64,000 nt of DNA from Trogon surrucura (lineage: Eukaryota; Chordata; Aves; Trogoniformes; Trogonidae): NCBI GenBank assembly GCA_020746105.1, contig CM036622.1:17461487-17525486 (forward strand), written 5' to 3'. Shown here piece by piece: positions 25,634-36,150 of this stretch. The position numbers were made by a program, and so were the translations under genes. The notes below the pieces were generated by a model. It was not told the origin of the DNA. It saw only the letters and a list, made by a program, of their open reading frames with translations, and did not search any database. Position 1 is the first letter of the stretch; every line of letters begins with the position of its first letter.

Positions 25634-28600
25634 ATTCATCTGCAAAAAAAAAGTAAAATTTACTTATTGCAGAGTTAAACCTTGTGGTAATGCACTCTCT
25701 AAGAAGGTGTTGCAGTCTAAGCACTATTCCAGGAGAATCACAGCTCAAGTCACCTCTTACAACTTTGCCCTGCACAAATAAGTAAGCCTGGTCTTCAGAA
25801 AAACGCTCAGCAGGCGGATGCTTTGCCAATATCTTATGTTTATATAATCAGCATACTTAAGGTGGAAGAAGTACAATCTGTAAAGTACAGAATGTAACAA
25901 ATACATTTTTACATTTTGGTGTTGTTGAGCAGCACTGACATTTAATTAATAGGATCCTTGGATGAAAAGAGACTAACTTAAGGTAAACTTGCGATATTGA
26001 AGGTAATTATTATTTGGGTTAATGTCTTCCATTTGGCTAGGAAACAACTCCTATCTTTATTAAACCAAAGTAAAGCAGTTAATGAACTAGTTTTAGGGCG
26101 CATTCACTTCCTTTGTGCCACAGGGCCCTAACCTACGAAAATTGTCTACTTCAGTAAGCGAGAAGACACGGCGTTTCCACAACTCCAACTGAACTTCACA
26201 TTGCTCTAGCTTAAGGGCTGGTGATGGTATTTGCAGGTGCAAGCCTAGTGCCCAGTCAGGACCAATAAAAAGGAGTAAGTACAGACTGGGGAACGCAATG
26301 AGATGCACCAATAGGACTGGAAGACAGGCGCAGGATGACTGCATTTTAATAAATAAATTCTGCTCCCAGTTACTTTTATACAGGTCCTCTGGCACACCAT
26401 ATTTATTTTCCAGTCAGGATACCATCCTTTCCCTCCTTCTCTCTGCAGCTCAGTTCAGTTTGCATTTCACCTTAGCAGCTCTCCCCTCATTTTCACACCT
26501 CTGTCTTTAAAGCCTCTTCTTTGTGGACTCTCAATCAAACAAAGTTAGGATGGAATTCCCAGAGTTTATTACATCAAAAGCAAATGTTTATAATGGAATG
26601 TCTAAAATGAGACAAAAATGGGTTTCTGAATCTACAGGCTAATCAGATAAAAGCATGGTAGAAGAAAAAAAAAACACAAACAAACAGACAAAAAAACCTA
26701 AAAAACCAGTCTGTTTTTCCATTGACTGCAGAGATACTGCATTATTGCCTTTACCTGTGGACTTCAACTGAAGTCAAAGTACCTAACACTTGGAAAAACC
26801 TTTGACAAGTCCTTCTTTTTAATAGGTTTATACAGTTCAATAGCCTGCATTGAGAAACTAGGTTTGGATTTTTTGCTTTTATAATGCTGTGACACTCTTG
26901 CTTACACACTTTAAGTCTTGGTAATACAATGACAACTTTCTTGCTTTGCTGTCACTTACACTTCCTCCAGTTTGTCATGAATTTTACCCTCAGGGGTAGA
27001 TATAATTTCAGATTGATCAAGAGGCATTTGATCAAATGAGTGAGAGACATCCCCTGAACTTTCTATGTCATGGTTAAACTTTATTTGCATAGGCAGGTGT
27101 TTTTCTTGGGTTACAGTAATCTTGAAACACTGCCGCCACAGCAGAATTTTGCTTTGCCATTTTCAAATTATAAAGTGTCAAAACCCTGTCGGGTTTGTCC
27201 AGCCCACTGAGTTCTGATCACTGTGCCCTTTCTCCCTTGAAGTTTTCTTCTTATTTTCCAATCAAGACATTAATTCAATCTCTCTAATTTCAGAGGCAGC
27301 TGAAGTGCAGCTGACAAGTTTGGGTTGAGGGAGATGAGGAAACTTTTGTCTTTATTCCTGCAAAAGAATAATCAAGTTTGATTACTTATTTTTCCTACGC
27401 GATTAAAGCTCCACAGCAAGGCTCCTACCTCTGCGTGTGCAGTCAGCGACTGGCAGGACCAGGAGCTCCGTTCCATAGCAGGTCTCGTGGGCATCACCAC
27501 AACAGAAACACTAAGCGTTCATTTTCTGGCTAATACCAAACTGCTAGCAGAATACAAAACATACTTCGAGCTTAAAAGCCCCAAAGGCTGTCCTTACACT
27601 CGCATCCTATCACAGACCCAAACAAACTGCTGGCGACTAAGACACAGCTGCAAAAGGCCACAGCAGGAAGAGGAGTTTCTCTTCGGTTTTCCTCTCCTGC
27701 GGCAGCTCAGGGGTTTTGGAGAGCCCTCTTGCACCAGCCGCCGGTCACCAGCGCTCACCCACACAAGAGGGCACTGTAGCCCCACACATCGGGGCAGGGA
27801 GCCTCAGCCCGGGGAAGCTGTTGGGCTGCAGGGGCAGGCTTCAAACAGCTCTTCCCCCGAGTTACCAGCCCTCGTCTTCTCACCCGGGCCGGTAGCAAAC
27901 ACAGCAACGTGTGCTGACGTGCTGCTCTGGCACATCTTGCGCAGACGGATTGCTCTGGGCTATAACATACCTTGCAGAGTTTATCCCAGTTCCAAACTTG
28001 AATAAAATTTAACAGTTATGGTTTACCTGCATGGCCAGAGAGTTGAAATCAGGGAAACTATGATAAGTTGTTTGGGTTTGGGGATTTTTTGTGGTGTGGG
28101 TTTTTTTTTAAATAGTAGTGAAATTGCAGTTCACACTGTTGAAAGGGAAAAAATCTGCGCTTGTAATAATGTGAATATTTAGATTACACTGGCAAACAGG
28201 AATGTAGATATCCAAAGGACAGCTGGAAGAGAGCTCATGGCAGATTTGAGATGAAGGGTATTAAACTTACTAGCGTGCCTGTCCTCTTGTAAATCTTCAT
28301 GTGTGTTTATTCTTCCAAATAAATGGCCTATCTTCAAGATCAGCTCACTCACAATCCCGACTAATTTAGATGTGAGTAATAAGCACAATACACCCCAAAA
28401 TATCAGGTTGCCACTAACACAGAATACCTGTTAGAATTACCTAACTTTCAATTACATTAATAATAATGAATAACAAATAGCAAAAATGTGGAACACTTAT
28501 GTCCTAGTGCAGTACACCAAAGTACCTGAGCTTTGCACTTGTATTTAGGGTCTGATTCAACTCAAGCAGTGGGTCAACACAAAGGCTATTTAGCAAAAAA

Positions 28601-30309
28601 GAGTTGGGATGGGAAAACTTAGAATATGAAAATTATATTTAAAATCAGCCAGGGAGAAGTCCATTCCTGGTAAACTAAATAAGGGAGTAAGCAAATTCTA
28701 CTTGCACTTTTGGCATGCTTTTCATTTGTCACTGATGATTAATAGAAGTGGTTTGAAAAGAATAAATCTGAAAAACATGGGTTGAGATTTGCAGCAGGGA
28801 AATCTGTAACTGAACCACTGCAATGCTAGTCTGCAGAAATTCAGGGGTTCCTACAGGGAATGAGGTTCACTTAAAGGATTAAACCACATCAAAAAAGTGT
28901 TAAGCGTGGCAGTCCAGAAATAGCTCAGGAAATCCTTAAAGCTGATTGCTGGAAGCTCTCAGGAGAACTATCAATCTCTAACATATCTTATTCTTACACT
29001 CTCCTGTGAACTGCTCTATAGACAACATATTGGGCAGGGGTGACTTTTGGTCTAATACCAAGCAACCGCTGTGTTCCGAGGATCCACCCTGAGACTCGAG
29101 AACCCAAGAGACGACGTGACAAACCAGGCTAGGCCTTCAGCCAGTCTCCTGGTCATGTTCATCTAAATGTTAACGCGTCCAAAGTACGAGCCTTCCAAGT
29201 ATTTTCCTGTTCCTAACATCTTTCTTGTATCTCCTTTTCTTCCCCTGCCCTACTTTTTCCAACCCCTACACTACTGAACAAAACCTAACTACAACAGCCC
29301 GGCTTAGGTAAGGCTATTTTACACAGTCTTCTCCAAGACGAGTCACATTAAAAAGGCAGCTAAAAAAACTCTGACTTCAGCAGCTGGTATTGATCAGCAT
29401 TTGCCAGCTCTCAGAATATCTACTAAATACATACGCTGAACTTGTTTTTGTATAGTAGCAAGATTATTAGAGAGACATCTGGTCTTATTACAAGTCACAG
29501 CCTCTCTCCTGTTCCTTTCTTCCCTCGCTTTCACATTTTTGTCTTCTGTTGTTGTTTTGAAGCAGATTTGGACTACAAACACAGAGAGTGTTCCAGTAAA
29601 CTTCATCTAATATCAGGACACATAGTACCATCTTTATGCCATATAAAAACCAAAACAAAAACAAAACAAAAACAAACAAACAAAAAACCACCCCACCCTT
29701 CCCCCCAAGAAAAAAAAAAACACAACAAAATAACCCAAAAAGACCTACCCACAGAACTGTCAAAATAAGGTAAAAATATTCTTTTAAAATTCTTCTCTGT
29801 AGTTAATAGAAAGGAAATAGAGTATATTAGTAAAATTAAAACCTTCTTGATATTACAAACATTTTGCTTCCCCCTCCTCTCCAAAAGATTCAAAGCGACA
29901 ATTTGGCACAGTATTTGATAGACAGATATTGCTGTTCCCAAAATGCCAGATGATTAATAGCTTGCTTCTGTATGATGACAGTGCCACATAAAAACCATGA
30001 GTTCTCAGAGCCATTTATTCTAACAAAAAGATCAAACAGCAGATTACATTAAATCAGATGAGAACTTTTCAGATTCACAAAGGCATAACTGAAATCTTTA
30101 TCTGGTGATCCACCTTCAGATTTCCTAGAATTTATCTCCCACCTTCCTTACACCCTGATACAGCCATAAATTCCTCCTGCTTCCACAAAAATCACCTTTT
30201 TGTGAATGGAAAAGTGCAACTCAGTGCTAGCATTAAAGAAAAGAAGCCTTCCTGTCTATGAACAGCTGCAAACAATACATGTAAGGTTTAAAAAACTGTT
30301 TGTGTATAG
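25634..30309. other. Gene-free interval with a small GC-rich patch
   Basis: Mostly AT-rich. The segment 27,580-27,970 is GC-rich with several CpG and carries a 172-codon plus-strand ORF (27487-28005) that I do not recognise and consider non-coding. The A-rich repeat lies near the end. Confidence 0.6.
29645..29690. repeat. CAAAA-type A-rich simple repeat
   Basis: Runs of CAAAA/CAAA units in an A-rich stretch that continues as C- and A-rich sequence to about 29,750. ORFs on both strands across it are low-complexity artefacts. Confidence 0.85.
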
Positions 30310-30660
30310 CCGGTTCTAACATTTGCTATTTACAAATACAAAACAACTATAGTAAATTAACTCTACCAAGATTCTTTGCACTAACCACAAGAGCACTACA
30401 GGTGCATTTGTAAAGCCAAAGGGCATAGCACTAAAATAGAATAATCCCTTGTGACATACAAAAGCAGTGTCTGATTTGCTTCTATCATCCGAAGACATTT
30501 GCTTGTAGCCGTGTGCTACCTAAATCTAAGGTGTTAATGTACTAGCCTGACTTCAGAAATCTCAGGAGTTGCTCACCCCAGGCAAAAGATATGCATCTTT
30601 TCGGGGGGCTACTATGTAATATAACACATGAAAGCTCCATTTATTAGAGGAATCAGTGAG
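30310..30660 (-). pseudogene. Decayed Ty3/gypsy-like reverse transcriptase fragment
   Basis: The minus strand shows a run of reverse-transcriptase motifs in the order of Ty3/gypsy elements, spread over shifted frames: a KDAY-L-P block, an EQLL-like block, INTLDLGS (matching the STLDL-x-GY region), then GYKQM, DRSKSDTAFVCHKGLF and MPFGFTNAP (30400-30426). The position of the catalytic YxDD reads FVFVNS, so the active site is lost. At least one frameshift and a stop separate the blocks. The open frame of 60 codons at 30316-30498 holds the best part. No LTRs, integrase or gag were found beside it. It is a dead relic. Family assignment rests on motif order, not on alignment. Confidence 0.6.
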
Positions 30661-31179
30661 CATCTTAGGTAACATCTTTTCTCCCCTCCTCTGCTAATTC
30701 TTTTTTTACTAGATTTGTAAGAAAAATAATAATCTTCTTCCTCCACTCATACCCTGCACCTACAAAAAAGCCCGCCAAACCAAAAATCTCGAGTCCCTTC
30801 AAACCAACAAACTCTCAGCAGCAGTGCAGCGTTGGACCATAACCCTCTGTTCAGATCCATTTTAAAGAACTACAATTTTATGTTAATATCTTGGTTTGGC
30901 CTGGCCGGATTTCGGCGGCGGAGGGGGAGCTGCAGGGTGGCTTCTGTAAGAAGCTGCTAGAAGCTCCCCAAGATTGATAGAGCCAATGCCAGCCGGCTAC
31001 AAAGAGGGACCCGCCGCTGGCCAAGGCTGAGCCTATCAGTAAGGTGATAGAAGAGGAACGCCTCTGTGAAAAACATATTTAAGAACGGGAAAAAGAACTG
31101 CGCCATAACAGCTGGCACAGAGATGGAGGAGTGAGAATCTGTGCAGACACCAAGGTCAGTGAAGAAGGAGGAGAGGGGA

Positions 31180-31660
31180 GGATGAGTTCCAGGCGCCGGA
31201 GCAGAGAGAGTCCCCCGGGTCCGTGGTGAAGACCATGGTGAAGCGGGTTGTCCCCCTGCAGCCCATGGGCGAGGTGCAGATGTCCACCGTGAGGATCACC
31301 GCATAGATGTCCACCGAGGACTCCACGCCGTTTGGGTGGATTGCCTGAAAGGGGACTGTAGCCCGTGGGAAGCCCGCATCAGAGCAAGTTTCTGCCGGAA
31401 CCTGTAGCCCGTGGAAGAGGGAATGCCCACGCTGGAGCAGGTTGGCCGGTGGGACTTCTGGGACGTTGTGGGTGGCTCACGCTGGAGCAGTTTCCCCCAA
31501 AGGACTGCGCCTCAGACTCACAAGGGGTGGGCTGCCCCTCGTGAGGTGTCTCCCATTGGGCGGTTTGTGATGAATTGCCCTTCGTGGGATGACTCACGCG
31601 GAGAAGAGAGTGTGAAGCTTGTCTCCCATGAGAGGGACCCCACAGTGGCCCTGGGGAAGA
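31180..31660. repeat. Imperfect internal repeats in the LTR-like element
   Basis: A quasi-repetitive stretch with recurring ACGCTGGAGCAG (near 31430 and 31476), GCCCGTGG (near 31363 and 31407), GATGTCCACC (31279 and 31307) and CTCACGCGGAG/CTCACGCTGGAG variants. It expands the U3-like part of the element. Confidence 0.6.
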
Positions 31661-31865
31661 GTGAAGAGTCTCCCCCGGAGTGAAGAAGCAGTGAAACTGA
31701 CTGCAGCCCCCATTCCCTGTCCCCCTGCGCCGCTCGGGGGGAGGAGGTGGAGAAACCGGGGTTGATGTTAAGCCCGGGAAGAAGGAGGGATGGGGGGAAG
31801 GTGTTCTGTTTAAGATCTGTTTGCTCTTTCTCACTTCTCACTACTCCTCTCTGATTAGTTCTCTT

Positions 31866-31871
31866 AATAAA
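31866..31871 (+). terminator. Poly(A) signal AATAAA in the LTR-like element
   Basis: AATAAA about 190 bp before the 3' border of the element, in the expected place for the R/U5 boundary of an LTR. The sequence after it is T- and GT-rich. Confidence 0.5.
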
Positions 31872-32716
31872 TGTACCTAATTTCCCCAAAACTGAGTCTG
31901 TTTTGCCCAGGACGGTAAATGAGAGTGATCTCCCTGTCCTTATCTCAAACCCTGAGCCCTTGGAAATATTTTCTCCCCCTGTTCAGCAGTGAAGGGGGGG
32001 GGTGAGTGAGCGGTTGTGTGGGTACCTGGCGGCTGGCCAGGGTCAACCCACGACAGTTACTAACCTAGGGCCAAATTCAACATACTCTACTCTACTCATA
32101 TTAACTTCAATAGGGATGCACGAACAAATAGCATTCAGTGACACTTCTTACACTGGCAAGTGCTACTCAGTGCACAGACTGCCATACCTGGGCCTCTGTC
32201 CCAGTATTTCCGAGAAGGTACCCTGGCTTTGGAAAGTCTCCGATTCCAGCCACTATCCCACCGCTACAGGAAAGGTTTTCCTCCTTGTATCTCCAGAGTA
32301 TATATATCTCTCTCCTACCCACAATCCTTTATTTGCCTTTTCCAGACTGCATCTGAAAGACTGCATGTTAGGTCAGGATGCTGTGCACATTTAGGAGTAT
32401 GCTAGATGGTTCAAAACCATTACTACCTCAAATAGGGCATGTTTTCAGTGCAATATTTGCAACCAGAAGTGCTAGAAGTACAAGCCAAAAAAACCAAGTC
32501 TGTAAGCTCTGTTGGGTTGTTACACTAAAGCTGGAAATTAAGGGTAGGCACTTAAAAAAGTCAGGCATGTCCCTCAAGGTCATGATCTGAAACCTTCCTC
32601 CACACTGGGGAGAGCATCCTCCTAGAGATGTCCTGTGTTACACAACACAGTAATTCTTACAAGTTAGGAACAGCTACAACTACACAGTTTGAAGATTATT
32701 ATCAACATGTTGTAGC

Positions 32717-33020
32717 AAGGTGGGGGCTGGTCTCTTACCCCAAGTAAGAAGCCATAGGAAAGGGGAAATGACCTCAAGTTGTGCCAGGGGAGGTTGGGAT
32801 TGGACATTAGGAAAAATTTCTTCACCCAAAGGGTTGTTAGGCATTGGAACAGGCTGCCCAGGTAAGTGGTTGAGTCACCATCACTGGAAGTATTTAGGAG
32901 ACGTGTAGATATGGTGCTTAGGAATATGATTTAGTAGTAGACCTAGCATTGCTGGGTTAATGGTGGAACTTGATGATCTTAAAGGTCTTTTCCAACCTAA
33001 ATGGTTCTATAATTCTGTGA
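32717..33020 (+). mobile_element. CR1 retrotransposon, 5'-truncated 3' end
   Basis: About 300 bp on the plus strand, from the last part of ORF2 (AGGGGAAATGACCTCAAGTT, then GGAACAGGCTGCCCAGG) to the 3' UTR ending AAATGGTTCTATAATTCTGTG. Several stops break the frame. Same subfamily as the copy at 33.9 kb. Confidence 0.92.
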
Positions 33021-33864
33021 CTCAGACTAGAACATCTTCAGCAGTGAGAAACACTATGTACAAATGAAACAGCTCCTGACGGGTCTGGAAGATTTCAGCT
33101 CAACTGCTGAAAGGGAGTCAGGTTCAGAGGAGACATAAACAATCAGTATGCAACAGGCACCAAGCCCCTGCTTCAGCAGAGAGAATCCATATGCAGCTCC
33201 TTCATGCTTCCTCCTGATGTGACTCTGCACTGTGCTTCATGCTGCAGAATTGGACCTCATTTGGGAGAAACCACAAGAAAAAAGCTCAAGGGCCTGTCCC
33301 TAGAAAATGCTTACGACTTGATTTTTTTGCTGCAGTCAGTTCTTTTTTTTCAACACCCTGTATCCAATGCACAAGGAAGACCCAGACCCTGCAAACATTC
33401 TCATTAGGAGCTCAGGCAGTGAAGGTACCTGACACCTACTCAGAACCATCTTTGAGAAAAGTGTCAACAACCTTCAGACTTCAGCAGCTCAATGATTTTG
33501 TCTGCTCCACAGAAAAACACAGCAGATTTTCAGAATTGTACTAGAAATGAACAGGGCATTGCTTATTGGGAATGGAAAAATTCAAAAGTGTCAGGATGTT
33601 ACATAAGAAGCACAGCAGAAAGCAGGCACTGGAACCACTGAGCCAGCTCCTACTGATCCATTTCAGTGAAGGTTTTGCTATCACACATAGTACTGCTTCT
33701 AATGAATAGCAGTGAACTCAAGATACTATTTGCTCATAAGCACTGTCATAAGGCAGCAAGATAAAAATGCTCTTACAGCTGTAGGCTGAGGTCATAAAAA
33801 TAGGCTTCCACAAAAATCTGCAGTGGTACAGAACATTCAGATTTTTGATCTGATCATCAGTTGG

Positions 33865-34766
33865 ACCTCAGTGCCAGGGAAGGTTATGGAGCAAATTATC
33901 TTTAGTGCCAACACACTGCAGGTACAGGACAACCAGGTGACCAGGCCCAGTTAGCACAGGTTTATGAAAGGCAGGTCCTGCTTGAGGACAGGGAGGATCT
34001 ACAGATGGACCTGGACAGGCTGGATTGATGGGCCAAGGCCAATTGTACGAGGCTCAAGAAGTACAAGTGCCGGGGCCTGCCCTTGGATCACAACAACCCC
34101 TTGGATCACTACAGACTTGGGGAAGAGTGGCTTAAAAGCTGCCAGACAGAGAAGGACCTGGGGGTGTTGGTGGACAGACAGCTGAACACAAGCCAATAGT
34201 GTGCCCAGGTGGCCAAGAAAGTCAATAGCATCGTGGCTTGTATCAGAAATAGTGTGGCTAGCAGGACTAGGGCAGTGCCTTGTGTTCAGTTTTGGGCCCC
34301 GCACTACAAGAAAGACATTGAGGTGCTGGAGCTTGCCCAAAGAAGGGCAACAAAGCTCGTGAAGAGTGTTCAGTGCAAGTCCTATGAGGAGCAGCTGAGA
34401 GAAATGGGGTTGTTTACCCTGGAGGCAACTGAGAGGAGACCTTATCATTCTCTAGACTGCCTGAAAGGAGGTTGCAACAAGGTGGGTGTCGGTCTGTTCT
34501 CCCAAGTAACAAGTGATAGGAGAAGAGGAAATGGCCTCAAGTTGCACCAGGGGAAGTTTAGATAGCTTATTAGGAAAAATTGCATGACCAGAAGGGTCAT
34601 CAAGCATTGGAACAGGCTGCCCGGGGAAGTGGTTGAGTCACCATCCCTGGAGGTATTGTGTAGATGAGGTGCTCAGGGATATGGTTTAGTGGTGAATCTG
34701 GCATTGCTAGTTTAATGGTTCGGCTCAATGATCTTAAAGGTCTTTTCCAACCCAAACTGTTCTACC
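33865..34766 (+). mobile_element. CR1 retrotransposon with internal deletion, about 900 bp
   Basis: Plus-strand CR1. The 5' part (33865 to about 33980) matches the middle of ORF2 (GGACAACCAGGTGACCAGG, GGTTTATGAAAGGCAGGTCC). It jumps directly at about 33,985 to the region after the catalytic core (GATGGACCTGGACAGG). The part coding the FADD core is therefore deleted. The rest runs to the 3' UTR (AAAGGTCTTTTCCAACCC). Frames are broken by stops and shifts; the longest remnant is 118 codons at 34209-34565. Confidence 0.9.
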
Positions 34767-35008
34767 ATTTCAAGCTCTTTTGGAAAAAATACAGAGCAAA
34801 AACCCTTCGCTCTGAATTCAGACAATTTAATCCTGTAAGCAAAACTATTCTACTTGGATATGATAACAGAATATTTCAGATTAAAAGAAAGCAGAACTCC
34901 TGCCTTACTCATTACAATACACGTGATTTTGGAGCAACTGCTGCAGAAGGCTACTGCATTTCTAGTTTCCATAACTTCAAGGGGAATTCTAGTAAGGGTA
35001 ATACAGTA

Positions 35009-35575
35009 TCACAGAATCACAGAATGTTAGAGGTTGGAAGGGACCTTAAAGATCATCTAGTCCAACCCCCCTGCCGGAGCAGGATCACCTACAGTAGAGC
35101 GCACAGGAACTCGTCCAGGTGGGTTTTGAATGTCTCTAAAGAAGGAGATTCTACAACCTCTCTGGGCAGCCTGTTCCAGTGCTCCATCACCCTCAAAGGG
35201 AAAAAGTTTTTCCTCATATTTTTATGGAACCTCCTGTGTTCCAGCTTACATCCATTGCCCCTTGTCTTGTCAGTGGACGCCGCTGAAAAGAGCCTGGCTC
35301 CATCTTCCTGACATTCCCCCTTGACATATTTATAAACATTTATGAGGTCACCCCTCAGCCTCCTCTTCTCCAAGCTAAAGAGACCCAGCTCCTTCAGCCT
35401 TTCCTCATAAGGGAGATGTTCCACTCCCTTCACCATCTTTGTGGCTCTACACTGGACTCTCTCAAGCAGCTCCCTGTCCTTCTTGAACTGAGGGGCCCAG
35501 AACTGGACACAATATTCCAGATGCGGCCTCACCAGGGCAGAGTAGAGGGGCAGGAGGACCTCTCTTGACCTACTG
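35009..35575 (-). mobile_element. CR1 retrotransposon 3' part
   Basis: 567 bp on the minus strand. It codes for the C-terminus of ORF2 in one frame of 147 codons (35089-35532), with [38 protein letters not shown] and [17 protein letters not shown]. The 3' UTR is of the common CACAGAATGTTAGAGG type. It abuts an oppositely oriented CR1 endonuclease piece at about 35,575. Confidence 0.94.
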
Positions 35576-36150
35576 CACCAACATGGGTGACTTTGTGCTA
35601 GGTGTCTGCTACAAACCTCCCGATCAAGACAGAGAAGTAGACAAAGCCTTCATATGAAAACCAGAGGAAGCTCCACAAGCTGATACTCCAGCTCCACCCT
35701 CCACTGGTTGAGAACCACCCTGATATCTACCAATAGGGTGATACAGCTGTGCACATGCAATCCAGATTTCTGGTCTGTGTGGATGATAATTTCTTGATGC
35801 AGGTGACTGATCAGTCTTCCTGACTTCTTACAAAGAACAAGTATGGGATGTAAAGGGCAGCCATAAGATTGTGGAGATTAAAAGTCTAGAAGTGAGAAAG
35901 GCAAACAGTACAATTATAAGCTGGCACTTCTGAAGAGAAGAATTCAGCTTGTTAAGGGACTTTCTTGGAAGAATCTCACAGAAGACTGCTGTGGAAGGTA
36001 AAGGGAAAGCCTATGAGAGCTGGCTGATCTTCAAGAACAACCTCCTTATGAATGAATTACCCGTTCAGGAAGTCAAGCGTGGTGGAAGGCCAGCATGGAT
36101 AACAGAGAGCTCCTTGCTCCTAAGTTGAAATACAAGAAGGAAGTATATAA
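35576..36150 (+). mobile_element. CR1 endonuclease-region fragment, inverted relative to its neighbour
   Basis: The plus strand begins GGGTGACTTTGTGCTAGG and codes for a decayed [19 protein letters not shown] block, the start of the CR1 apurinic-like endonuclease domain. Further matches to this domain follow (NHPDI-like, FLMQVTDQ-like), with many stops and small indels. It belongs to the 5' half of ORF2, whereas the adjoining minus-strand piece is the 3' end. The end near 36,150 is approximate. Confidence 0.75.

Larger units (their letters stand above)
30890..32055 (+). mobile_element. Solo-LTR-like endogenous retroviral element, about 1.17 kb
   Basis: A GC-rich block with sharp borders, starting near TTGGTTTGGCCTGGCCGG and ending GGGTCAACCCACGACA. 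It matches, as I recall, a common bird LTR type. A TATTTAA box lies at 31076-31082 and AATAAA at 31866-31871, followed by a U5-like tail, which sets the plus orientation. The middle contains imperfect copies of a CACGCTGGAGCAG unit. There are no gag, pol or env sequences next to it, so it is most likely a solo LTR left by recombination. Target duplications are not clear. Short ORFs within (up to 151 codons) are not protein genes. Confidence 0.75.

Noticed and set aside
29488..29768. Phe-rich membrane-like ORF on minus
   Set aside because: The hydrophobic run is simply the translation of the A-rich simple repeat.
31379..31889. 151- and 123-codon ORFs in the LTR-like element
   Set aside because: They lie antisense to the element in quasi-repetitive sequence and have no retroviral protein likeness.
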